Positions 8,797-17,505 of a stretch of DNA of 64,000 nt are shown here, piece after piece. The stretch spans positions 682,001 through 746,000 of the forward strand of contig CM016927.1 in NCBI GenBank assembly GCA_006247105.1. The letters are read 5' to 3'. Position 1 is the stretch's first letter, and each line of letters begins with the position of its first letter. Position numbers and translations under genes: made by a program. The DNA comes from Giardia muris. Taxonomy: Eukaryota > Fornicata > Diplomonadida > Hexamitidae. Under the pieces are notes generated by a model that worked only from the letters and a program-made list of their open reading frames with translations, ran no database searches and had not been told where the DNA came from.

Positions 8797-11700
8797 ATGG
8801 CCTGCACCTTCGACGAGTGGCTCGCCGCGGCGCGCAACGACGACACGAACACGATTTGCCTGAACCTCGAGGAGTATTCCCGCCGGACCGACGAGGGCGG
8901 AGAGACGGCGCTCATGGCCGCCATCCGCGCGGGCAGCCACTCGACCATTCACCTCCTTGCTCAGGACGAGGCGGGAGTCCAGAACGCAGAGGGCCTGAGC
9001 GCGCTGATGATTGCCGCGAAGCTCGACGACGACGACTCGTGTCGGCTCCTTGCCTCTCTTGAAGTGGAGCTCGCCACTCCGCTTGGGAAGAGCGCCCTCA
9101 TCATGGCGGCCGAGTGTGGAAGCATTAACAGTCTCCACGTCCTACTCCCCTACCGCCAGCGCCTGGCCGATTTTAGTGGTCAGAGTGCCTACGTATATGC
9201 GATCCGCAACACTCACCTCAACTGCCTAACAGCGCTCGTCACCCATCTTCAGCCCTCCCTCGAGGAGCTCCAGCAGCTCATTCGGGTCGCGGAGCAGGTC
9301 GGTGACGACGAGACTGTCTCTTATCTCCACGACTTCTACGAGACCGCTCAGGCCATGTCTCCGGGTACCCGCCCCATGAGGCAGACTGCCAATAGCTCGA
9401 TGACTGGCGACACAAGCATCGAGAGCGACCATGAGGCGCGGTCTCAAGAGCAGCAGAAGCTATGTGAGCGCGTCACACAACTAACTGCATCTCTGACTGC
9501 CTCTCTCTCCCAGCTCTGCGGGAACCGGTCAGCACCCGGAGAAGCCGGTCTCCGGGCCGAGTTTGCAGAGAAAAACGCAAAGGGAGACGAGATAGACCTC
9601 GAGCAGGCGTCACACACTGAACCGGACTCCGAATATCTGCGGATGCAGATTGTGCACGATCAGGAGCTCGATGGCGAGGGCTCCGAACCCGCCCCAACAT
9701 ACACTCAGTTGCAGAAGGAGCTGAGTGAGAAGAATGCCCTTATCCTAGAGCTTGAAACGAAGGTCGACATCTATCGGGCCAATGCTGCCACGGCAGTAGC
9801 CGCAGCGGGCTCCGATGGCGAGGATCGCCTTCGGGAAGCACTCGAGGAGATTAGCACACTTCGCCTCCAGCTCGACCGCGCCCAATGCGACCACTGGTCG
9901 TCCCTTGTCGAGAATGGGACCGACAGCGATGCTGCCGCAATAAAGACGGAGTTGAGGAAGTATCAGGACCGTTGCGAGTCGCTCGAGGCACAGGTGGCCA
10001 CCCTTGAGGCAAAGAATCGGTATCTTCGCACTTCCGTACTGGAGCAGGAGAACGAGCGAGAGAATACTTCCACCGCCGCCCCTGTGACGCCGGTTATCAA
10101 GTACGAATCCATCCTCGAGTATCTTAACGCGAATCCTGATGATTCGGAGCGTCTGGGTCGCGTTCTACTCGAGCGGCATCCTAGTACTGAAGACCACCAG
10201 CCCTGTAGGGAGCAGGTCAGTACTCTGGAGACACAGGTGGAGCGTCTAGATTCTCAGTTGCAGGATGCCAATCGTGTGATTGCTGGACTCCGTGAGGAGC
10301 TTGAGGGGTGTAGGGAGCAGCTCTCGGCCACCCCGGCAAAGATCGCAGCTGCAGAAGCGGCACGGTGCGAGTTGGCGGCGCGGAATGATTCCCTTGCGGA
10401 AGAGATCATGCACCTCCGTACTCAATTGCAGGCTGCAAATGAAAACACCCAAGTTGAGCGTTCGACACTGGAGGCCTTACAGGACGAGGTCGCCGAGTCC
10501 CGAGAGGTCATCCGAGAGAAGGATAATGAACTGATCAAACTGCGGAATATGATTGACATCGAGGCCGACGCTCACCGCGCAGACCTTGAGCGAGCGCGAG
10601 AGGATACCCAGGATCAGGTCCAGACCCTTCTCAAGAAGATCCAATCATGTGACAGCTATGAAGACCTCTTGCACGCTGTTGGGATTGCTGAACCCGAGGC
10701 ACGGCGAATCCTACATCGCCAACAACAGGTTGATGCTGATAACCGAAAGGCCCAATCTCCACCTGAGCTCCAGCCCTTCGATGGCCAACCGATGAATCCA
10801 ATCGAGCGCCTTCAGGCCTTCGAGGCAGCGCACGGTACCGGAGGGGCCGGGTCGGATGCTGAACGCCTCGCGAAGATGGAGGTTGAGATGTCCAAGTACC
10901 AACAGATGGTCCTCCAGCTCGAGTCGATCAACAGTCAGCGCGAGGAGCAGCTTAGAACCCTTGAACGTACTGTAAGGACGATGACGGATCGTGAGGCCGT
11001 CATGACAGATCAAATCTCGCAGCTCCAGACACAGCCTATACAGACCCATGACGATGAAGCTTGGACTGGGAGTTCTCAACAACAACACCAACAATACCAG
11101 CACCAGCACCATAAGCCTCCGCCCCAGCAGCAGCAACGCCCTGTCTCGCGTCCTAGCAATCCGCACCTTGCGATCTCCGGTCCATTGGACCATGGTGCTC
11201 AGCGTTTCACTCCTCCCGGTAGTAGCCTTATGCATCAGCCTCCACTTAACTCCTCGCGGATGGCGTCGCGCGCGTCTAGCACGCGGAGCTATGCGCCGTC
11301 GCTCCACAGGGCGGCGTATGAGGAGGTTCTGATGGACCTTCTCCCCAGGATCCCGTTGCCTGGGACGACTCCGTTGATGGAGGCGGTGATTAATGATAGC
11401 CTTGGCGCGGTTCTTGACAACCTCACATATGCCCGAAAGATACGCTCCGATGGCGCGACTGCGCTCATGTTGGCGGCCTATCTGAACCATGTCCCAATAG
11501 TGGAGAAACTTGCCCCGATCGAGTGCGGGATTTGCGGCCCAGCGGACATGACCGCAATGGAGATCGCGCTTCGACGTGGGAACTACTCATCTGCAGAGGT
11601 TCTGCGACGTTTCGAGGGCGCTGACACGACACGCGTCTCCCGGTACCACAACAAGCGTTGTAGCGACCTGATGGCGGCGGTCCAGGCAAATGACATCGTT

Positions 11701-12144
11701 CAGGTGTGGTCTTTGATCCCGTTGCAGGCGAAGATCCAGGATTGGCATGGGAAGACGGCGTTGATGCATGCCATCGAGCGAAGACACTCCTTGTGCACGC
11801 ATATGCTTGCATATGTCGAGGCCGGGATCCAGGACCGCAACGGAATGACGGCGCTGATGTACGCGGCGATTCAGGGAGATGTCGAGGTGGCGGAGCTTCT
11901 AGTTGAGAAGGAGCGCGGAATGGTTGGGCGGTGGCATGAGCTTCTACCCTCTCGCTTCACGGCCCTTGCGCTTGCTTGTTATTACGGGAAGATCGACTGT
12001 GTTCGACTTCTGTTACCATATGAGTCCAACATCAGAGATAGTGCTGGAAGAAGCCCGACGTACTATGTGCGCTATTGCAATGCAAACGTCCCGCCACAGA
12101 CCAAGATCGAGCTGCAGAATATATGTGCAGGGGTTGCCGAGTAA
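8797..12144 (+). CDS. Ankyrin-coiled coil-ankyrin protein (protein 21.1 type), tandem paralogue
   Basis: Translation probably begins at ATG 8797, just after CAAAAAAACG, with MACTFDEWLAAARNDD; upstream in-frame TTG codons are ignored. The product has 1115 residues. Four to five ankyrin repeats fill about 1-190, and a coiled coil runs from about 225 to 755. A Gln/His-rich patch (about 758-780, with QQQHQQYQHQHH) and a Pro/Ser-rich linker follow. The second ankyrin block covers about 855-1105. Its repeat order and spacing match the preceding gene and the gene at 55469, including the shared element LMAAVQANDIVQVWSLIP. The last repeat ends in an element like the decayed fragment at 52062-52190. 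The stop TAA lies inside AGTAAA (12140-12145). No enzymatic domain is seen. Confidence 0.88.
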   Translation: MACTFDEWLAAARNDDTNTICLNLEEYSRRTDEGGETALMAAIRAGSHSTIHLLAQDEAGVQNAEGLSALMIAAKLDDDDSCRLLASLEVELATPLGKSALIMAAECGSINSLHVLLPYRQRLADFSGQSAYVYAIRNTHLNCLTALVTHLQPSLEELQQLIRVAEQVGDDETVSYLHDFYETAQAMSPGTRPMRQTANSSMTGDTSIESDHEARSQEQQKLCERVTQLTASLTASLSQLCGNRSAPGEAGLRAEFAEKNAKGDEIDLEQASHTEPDSEYLRMQIVHDQELDGEGSEPAPTYTQLQKELSEKNALILELETKVDIYRANAATAVAAAGSDGEDRLREALEEISTLRLQLDRAQCDHWSSLVENGTDSDAAAIKTELRKYQDRCESLEAQVATLEAKNRYLRTSVLEQENERENTSTAAPVTPVIKYESILEYLNANPDDSERLGRVLLERHPSTEDHQPCREQVSTLETQVERLDSQLQDANRVIAGLREELEGCREQLSATPAKIAAAEAARCELAARNDSLAEEIMHLRTQLQAANENTQVERSTLEALQDEVAESREVIREKDNELIKLRNMIDIEADAHRADLERAREDTQDQVQTLLKKIQSCDSYEDLLHAVGIAEPEARRILHRQQQVDADNRKAQSPPELQPFDGQPMNPIERLQAFEAAHGTGGAGSDAERLAKMEVEMSKYQQMVLQLESINSQREEQLRTLERTVRTMTDREAVMTDQISQLQTQPIQTHDDEAWTGSSQQQHQQYQHQHHKPPPQQQQRPVSRPSNPHLAISGPLDHGAQRFTPPGSSLMHQPPLNSSRMASRASSTRSYAPSLHRAAYEEVLMDLLPRIPLPGTTPLMEAVINDSLGAVLDNLTYARKIRSDGATALMLAAYLNHVPIVEKLAPIECGICGPADMTAMEIALRRGNYSSAEVLRRFEGADTTRVSRYHNKRCSDLMAAVQANDIVQVWSLIPLQAKIQDWHGKTALMHAIERRHSLCTHMLAYVEAGIQDRNGMTALMYAAIQGDVEVAELLVEKERGMVGRWHELLPSRFTALALACYYGKIDCVRLLLPYESNIRDSAGRSPTYYVRYCNANVPPQTKIELQNICAGVAE

Positions 12145-12145
12145 A
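12140..12145 (+). other. Poly(A) signal AGTAAA overlapping a stop codon
   Basis: AGTAAA contains the TAA stop (12142-12144) of the upstream ankyrin gene. AGTRAA is the established Giardia poly(A) signal. The A-run also lies 8-9 bases before the next ATG (12154), so the same bases may act as initiator of the following gene. Confidence 0.6.
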
Positions 12146-12153
12146 AACGTCGC

Positions 12154-15141
12154 ATGGCCACTGACACGTTGAGATCGTTGAGCGAGGCCATGGACTTGTC
12201 CTCGGGGACCACCTATAAGTTCTGCCTAGCCGTGGATCGGGTTCTGGACGGCCTGGCTGCGGGGACTCTCGTATATGAACGTGGGGACGGAGACTTCATC
12301 ATCGAGGCTTTTATCAGGTCTCTAAGAAGACGGCAGCAGAGGAAGGAGAAGGCATATTCACAGTTCGAGAAGCTTGTCTGGAAGTCATTTGGGACCGCAC
12401 GAATCTTCTCTTCCAGTGGCTATGCCAAGTTGCTTGCGAGTGTCATCAAGCATGTCCTTTCGATGCGTGAGCACCAGCGATGGCATCTTCACTTCCTCAT
12501 CGGTCTCCTCCAAAACGCTGGACAGTTGGACTTGAAGCTTGAGCCTTATAAAGAGGAAATAATGCATCTGGTTCGGCATTCCGAAGACTTGTCGCAGAAG
12601 GACGTGTTGAACCCAGGGGCACCTGATTCCTCTCTTAACCAGCTATTTGCATTATTAAGAACGGTCGCCATCAACTGCTCCTCGTTTGTTGCACAGCTCT
12701 GGCCGACTTACCTTGGCACTGGGGGCATTGCACATAGGATTCTCACGCAGGGGATGCTTGAGGGCATCTACGACATTGCCGCCTTCAAGGCCGAGACACT
12801 TGAAGGGCCACGCACCTCGGAACCATATCGCGTGCTCATCTCCGCCCTCCGTTCTCTCTCCCTCTTCTTACGGAACACAAGGTCATTTACCAGCCTCGCG
12901 GAGCGTCCCTCGAATCGGACGATGACGTACATCCCATATGGATATCTTGTTGGGGAGGCTTTGATTGAGATGCACTCCTTGTTGGAGCGCCTGTTCCTAG
13001 CGTGTGCGGAGGAGCTCGTAGACTTAAGAGAGGCCATTTACAAAGCACTTGAGGCCCTTTGGTTATCCATCACACCCTCGAGAGTATGCCTGGACCTCCC
13101 GGGATATGTGGATAGGACATCTTTCAGAGAGGTATCCCGGATGTCCACCTATAGCCTAAAGGCCATGACGACGGTCCTGCTAAGCATCAAGAAGGAGGTC
13201 TCTTGCAGAGGCTTCAATTGCAACAAGTCCGGCCCGACCCTCGCCTCGATGGTGCAGGAGTACATTGACCCGTTCGTGAGTTCCTGCTCGCAGGTCGTCG
13301 AGCGGTTCAGCTCTGATCCGGAGTCTGTGGAACGGTACATTCCCTTTTTGGCCGCCTTCTTCGGCCTTTATCCCACCTGCGGTCATATCGCGGAGATACT
13401 GGCGTCGTTCCCACAGATGGATCGCTATCGTGGCCGCGACGGAGAAAGGATCCTTCCGCTCGAGGCACTACGTCTTCTTGGGCTGATTGGAGTCGAAGCT
13501 CCAACTCTTCAGCACTGTTACATATCCTCCCGCTTTGCTGCGGCCTTGGCCCCCGACGTGCTATTCATCCTCGGAGTCACGAGCTTCCATGGGCACCTTG
13601 ACGAGCCTGGAACCATCGACCCCATGGGAGGGTTGGTAAGAACTCACTCCTTTTTCCGTGGGCAGGTGGGCACGAAGCGTACACGCCCGCAAGACGCCGT
13701 TAGGGTACAGGAATACACCGGTACACGCGGTGTGGATGAGTCTGCCGGATATCAGTTCCTGAAGTTACTTGTGCTGAGAGATATAGAGGGCTGTGAAGGC
13801 CTTAGGATGGGGGTATCGAACACCATGCTAAACGGGTCCATTGACGAGATCGTGGCTGATTATGTCTTCAATCTAATTATGCAGACGATAGCGTTGCTGT
13901 CGCAACAGGAGTTCACCATGTCCGTACAGCTCGTGGACTTCTTCTGTCTAATCGGTCGTCTTCCTCTCCTCTATTTTGAGGGTTTGATGGTGTCTGAGAT
14001 GTACGTGCTTACCGATTTTCTACTAGGGTATGCAGAACACCTAGTACCTAGAGACCTGGGAGAGGAGCTTCTTCCGCATGTTATTGGTGCTCTTTGTCAC
14101 ATGCTAGAGTCATCGATCGTTGGAGAAGAGCTTGGAGAGCCGTTTGACCTACGTGCTGCAAACGTCATCCTTCAGTTGCTCCGGAACCCAGCACTCTCTC
14201 GTTCTAATTGTAAGGCGGTCATCGGGATTGTCGGCCTATTGAACCGGGGGAGTGAGGCACTTACCGAGACATGCGCCTCCCTAGTCAAGTCCGCCTTAGA
14301 GCTATGTAGAAGACAGAACCGGTTACAGGGATACATAACGCGTGTTTTGACATGCCTATTTGAGAAGCTTACACCAGAGGCACTCGTAGGCGCTCCATGG
14401 TATGGGACAACCTTCCAAACCGTCTTGACAGAGACTATGAACGGCCTTTCGGCTAGAGACCGCATCGCCTTCAACTCCTTATGTAGCTGCGAGGTGGTTC
14501 TCAATCGCCTAGACGTCTTGGTGAAAGAGGATGCGTCCCTGGATATGGCGAGCCTCATCGTCGCCAAACGGATCTTTCTAACCCTCGCTGGAGCGTATCT
14601 GAACCGCTTGACAGGTGTCAATGCTGGGCTCGTGGTCCAAACTCTTCGCGTCTTGTTGGCAGGGATACCGTTGTTGGTCCTGAAGCCGATTGAGGCGTTC
14701 ACCCTGCAGTCCTTTTTCCTTGTCGTCGAGAAAGCCAGTGGTGTGATGCAACAGCTCCAACAGTACCAGACGACCGCTCGTGGCTTGCTTCGAAAAGCCG
14801 TAGTCCTCCTAGTCACTCACTTCCTCAAACATGATGAGGTCAACCCGGATAAAGAAATCTTTCAAGTCTTACAAGAACATGGACAGCTCGTCTATGATAT
14901 TGTTCGTACCGACCAACAGGCACTCGAGAACAAGGTCCACTCCTTACGTACACGTCAAGCCTCCGCCCCCAATCGTGAGGAAGATCCTGCAATGTTCGAC
15001 CCGGATATCAAGCGCATCGAGACACGGCTTCATACCTGCAAAAGGATTACTAAGCGGCTCCAATCCTTATTACTATCAAACGGTGGGGACGATAAGGATG
15101 AGGTTGAAATTGATGATCCCCCTCGAATAAGGGAAGAGTGA
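12154..15141 (+). CDS. Large all-helical protein of unknown function (HEAT/ARM-like)
   Basis: The product has 995 residues and starts at ATG 12154, nine bases after the stop of the ankyrin gene and preceded by GTAAAAACGTCGC. The sequence is almost wholly helix-forming, with Leu-rich amphipathic stretches every 35-45 residues and no low-complexity regions except the acidic end (DDKDEVEIDDPP). This resembles an alpha-solenoid (HEAT or armadillo type) as in karyopherins, nucleoporins or cytoskeletal cofactors, but I recognise no family signature. No signal peptide or clear membrane helix is visible. A predicted-structure search would decide between these possibilities. The coding frame is long and uninterrupted, so the gene itself is secure even though the role is not. 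Confidence 0.75.
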   Translation: MATDTLRSLSEAMDLSSGTTYKFCLAVDRVLDGLAAGTLVYERGDGDFIIEAFIRSLRRRQQRKEKAYSQFEKLVWKSFGTARIFSSSGYAKLLASVIKHVLSMREHQRWHLHFLIGLLQNAGQLDLKLEPYKEEIMHLVRHSEDLSQKDVLNPGAPDSSLNQLFALLRTVAINCSSFVAQLWPTYLGTGGIAHRILTQGMLEGIYDIAAFKAETLEGPRTSEPYRVLISALRSLSLFLRNTRSFTSLAERPSNRTMTYIPYGYLVGEALIEMHSLLERLFLACAEELVDLREAIYKALEALWLSITPSRVCLDLPGYVDRTSFREVSRMSTYSLKAMTTVLLSIKKEVSCRGFNCNKSGPTLASMVQEYIDPFVSSCSQVVERFSSDPESVERYIPFLAAFFGLYPTCGHIAEILASFPQMDRYRGRDGERILPLEALRLLGLIGVEAPTLQHCYISSRFAAALAPDVLFILGVTSFHGHLDEPGTIDPMGGLVRTHSFFRGQVGTKRTRPQDAVRVQEYTGTRGVDESAGYQFLKLLVLRDIEGCEGLRMGVSNTMLNGSIDEIVADYVFNLIMQTIALLSQQEFTMSVQLVDFFCLIGRLPLLYFEGLMVSEMYVLTDFLLGYAEHLVPRDLGEELLPHVIGALCHMLESSIVGEELGEPFDLRAANVILQLLRNPALSRSNCKAVIGIVGLLNRGSEALTETCASLVKSALELCRRQNRLQGYITRVLTCLFEKLTPEALVGAPWYGTTFQTVLTETMNGLSARDRIAFNSLCSCEVVLNRLDVLVKEDASLDMASLIVAKRIFLTLAGAYLNRLTGVNAGLVVQTLRVLLAGIPLLVLKPIEAFTLQSFFLVVEKASGVMQQLQQYQTTARGLLRKAVVLLVTHFLKHDEVNPDKEIFQVLQEHGQLVYDIVRTDQQALENKVHSLRTRQASAPNREEDPAMFDPDIKRIETRLHTCKRITKRLQSLLLSNGGDDKDEVEIDDPPRIREE

Positions 15142-15229
15142 GGAAGACAACGAAGAGAAGACCATATGGGACTTTCAGCACTTCTTAACAGCACCCAGAT
15201 GAACGCACAGTGCTCAGCCTTTACATGGC

Positions 15230-16066
15230 TCAGAAATCACCCTGGTCGAAGATATCGGCATCATCCTCGCTATTGAAGGTGCCAGACCCAGACTCGTCGT
15301 CTCCGGTCTCCTCGCCCTCAGACCCTTCACCCTCCTCCTGGACCTCAACGTCGTCCTTGAGGGCAGTGAACAGGTCCGGCTTGACAGTCCACTCCTCGTC
15401 GCGCGAGAGGCTCCCCTTGAGCCTCAAGAGCTCGCGTGCCATGAGCCAATAGATCAGCCCGATACTAAGGCGAGACTTGTTGTTGCAGGGGATCGCGATA
15501 TCGACGAACCTGAGGCTCGCGTCCGTGTTGCAGAACGCGATGGTCGGGATGTTGACGTACGAGGCCTCGAGGACCGCCTGGCGGTCGACGAGCGAGTCGT
15601 TGACGAGGAGGATGCGCGGCTCGCAGTAGTGCGGGTTCTTGCGGTTCGTGAAGTTCCCAGGGATGAAGCGCCCGATGAAGGGCGTCGCACCGGTGTAGCG
15701 GCAGAACTTGAGGATGGCGCGCCGGGCGTCCTCGCGCGCGGCGACGACGGCGATTTCGGCGGGGTTCTGGATCGTCACCAGAGTGCGAGCCGCAAGGAGT
15801 AGCTTCTCCCAGAACTTCTTCAGATTGAAGACGAAGGTCCCGTCGCTCTGGCGCGTATAAACGTAGAATTGCATGCGCTTGTCGACGTTGCGGAGCCCGA
15901 GGTGAGTGGAGGCCACAACGAGCTTCTTCGCATCATCCTCGGTTAGGGCCAGAAGCTTGCTGGCGGCACGCTCGGCCTCGGCATGGGAGTCGTCCTCATT
16001 GCGCCTGACGCTGATGAAGCCGTCAGAATCGACGGGGGCATCGCGGAAACCATTCGCTATCGGCAT
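15230..16066 (-). CDS. RPSA: 40S ribosomal protein SA (uS2)
   Basis: Residues from about 25 to 220 match eukaryotic uS2, a structural protein of the small ribosomal subunit near the head-body junction. Recognisable pieces are STHLGLRN, TRTLV-like AARTLVTIQNPAEI, GRFIPGNFTN, EPRILLVNDSLVD, EASYVNIPTIAFCNTD and IPCNNKSRLSIGLIYWLMAREL. The start is ATG 16066 (MPIANGF), giving 278 residues; an in-frame GTG 12 bases upstream is unlikely. The C-terminus is strongly acidic (EEGEGSEGEETGDDESG), a common feature of eukaryotic SA proteins. The gene is divergent from the unknown gene at 16128 with 61 bp between the starts. Confidence 0.96.
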   Translation of the reverse strand: MPIANGFRDAPVDSDGFISVRRNEDDSHAEAERAASKLLALTEDDAKKLVVASTHLGLRNVDKRMQFYVYTRQSDGTFVFNLKKFWEKLLLAARTLVTIQNPAEIAVVAAREDARRAILKFCRYTGATPFIGRFIPGNFTNRKNPHYCEPRILLVNDSLVDRQAVLEASYVNIPTIAFCNTDASLRFVDIAIPCNNKSRLSIGLIYWLMARELLRLKGSLSRDEEWTVKPDLFTALKDDVEVQEEGEGSEGEETGDDESGSGTFNSEDDADIFDQGDF

Positions 16067-16127
16067 CCTACTTGTCACTCGAAGGCGCGAGAGAAACTAA
16101 GTGGGAGAATCCGAATTAATTTCGCTG

Positions 16128-17459
16128 ATGGCCCGAGAGAAGAAGAAGGGGGAGAAGGGTGGCCAGGAAGACCCGGGCGGGGTTGGTGCGAAGCGCGTCC
16201 TCTGCCACATCGCGATCCTGGACAACCCCTCCCTCCTGTGGCTAGAGGTCTGGCGTGGTACCGTGCCCTTTAAGTCGATGAATAACTTTTTCGGGTGCCT
16301 TCGAGAGCATATAGTGCGGAGGGATGTCAACCTCAAGAAGATGACGACGAGGAACCTTTACTTGTCCCTATCCTCGAGTGACTTGGTCCCCATCGACGAC
16401 ATTGACCCTGAGAACCTGAAATCGTTGGACGATGGCCATTGCGTGTATGTCGTCTATTTCAAGCGGAGATATACCCCCGAGGCATATACCGTAGCCCTGC
16501 GGACCATCGCTAAGATACAGGCTGTTGGTAGTGGTGGTAACGATGATAACGATAATGGTGGCGGTAACGGTAATGGTGCCGATAACCAAGCTGGTCCTAA
16601 GAAGACCGGTACTACAGGTATCTCTCACCCATTGGAGGCCAATGGAAAGGCCTCCGACATATTCGACACCCCTTCCGTTACCCACAACTTAGGAGGGACA
16701 GAGGCACAGAGATTGGACGTCTCGGGGAGACGCTTTCGGGGTGCTCTCTTGGCTCTCTCAAGTGAAGATGGGAAGGAACCTGACGCTTCCTTGAAACAGC
16801 AGGAGATGCACTCTAGCACTCAGAACCTCGTCGGCCTGGGCCCCGCGCGGTCCGAAACGGTCATAGGTGACCCTAGCCTTGACGAGATAGCTGAAACTAA
16901 TCCCACTCACAGTCCTCACCAGATATCAACCCCCTCAGAGAAAGCCTTTCGGACCATGAAGATAACTTCACTATACCCGAACAGGAGCTACGCTCAAAGC
17001 TTGGAACGGCCACGGGTAGAGCTAGATCATCAGAGTAAGTACTATATGATAGATCCCGTCTCCGTAAGTTCCAAGAAACCGACGACGGAGCAGCATGGTA
17101 GCACTCACCCCCCTCCCAGAGATGATCTCGAGCCGCCCCGGAAGGCAGGCGTCCATTATGCCTATTCAACTCAATTCTCAACATTGTCTCCGGAATCACC
17201 CGAATCACAGTCACAGCTACACTCCCACTCGTCCTCCACCCCAACCCCAGTCAGACAGGAGCATGATCGAGCCAAAAGAATGCCTCCCTCTAGACCAGCA
17301 ATAATTCCAGCTCTCGCTCATCCTCCAAATGACCAGGACACATTAGGCTCCTCCACCCCTATTGGGACGGTCCATCTACGCCTCCCCCCACTCCCCATCG
17401 GCCTAGCTATGAGGCTCTTGCAACTAATTTCGGACTATAATAGAGGCCTTGTCATTTGA
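16128..17459 (+). CDS. Hypothetical protein with disordered Asn/Ser/Pro-rich C-terminal half
   Basis: The first ATG is 16128, behind GAATTAATTTCGCTG; an in-frame GTG at 16101 is not needed. The 443-residue product starts with a basic segment (MAREKKKGEKGGQED). A compact region of about 120 residues follows (CHIAILDNPSLLWLEVWRG, CVYVVYFKRRYTPEAY) that looks folded. After it comes a short Asn/Asp/Gly tract (GGNDDNDNGGGNGNG) encoded by imperfect GGTAAC/GATAAC-like repeats near 16535-16590. A long Ser, Pro and His-rich part that is probably disordered ends the protein. I recognise no family. No membrane helix is evident. It shares a 61-bp divergent promoter region with uS2. Confidence 0.65.
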   Translation: MAREKKKGEKGGQEDPGGVGAKRVLCHIAILDNPSLLWLEVWRGTVPFKSMNNFFGCLREHIVRRDVNLKKMTTRNLYLSLSSSDLVPIDDIDPENLKSLDDGHCVYVVYFKRRYTPEAYTVALRTIAKIQAVGSGGNDDNDNGGGNGNGADNQAGPKKTGTTGISHPLEANGKASDIFDTPSVTHNLGGTEAQRLDVSGRRFRGALLALSSEDGKEPDASLKQQEMHSSTQNLVGLGPARSETVIGDPSLDEIAETNPTHSPHQISTPSEKAFRTMKITSLYPNRSYAQSLERPRVELDHQSKYYMIDPVSVSSKKPTTEQHGSTHPPPRDDLEPPRKAGVHYAYSTQFSTLSPESPESQSQLHSHSSSTPTPVRQEHDRAKRMPPSRPAIIPALAHPPNDQDTLGSSTPIGTVHLRLPPLPIGLAMRLLQLISDYNRGLVI

Positions 17460-17505
17460 TTCGAGACGAGCGTCCTTGTAGACTGCTACAAGGTGGGGAG
17501 TAAAA

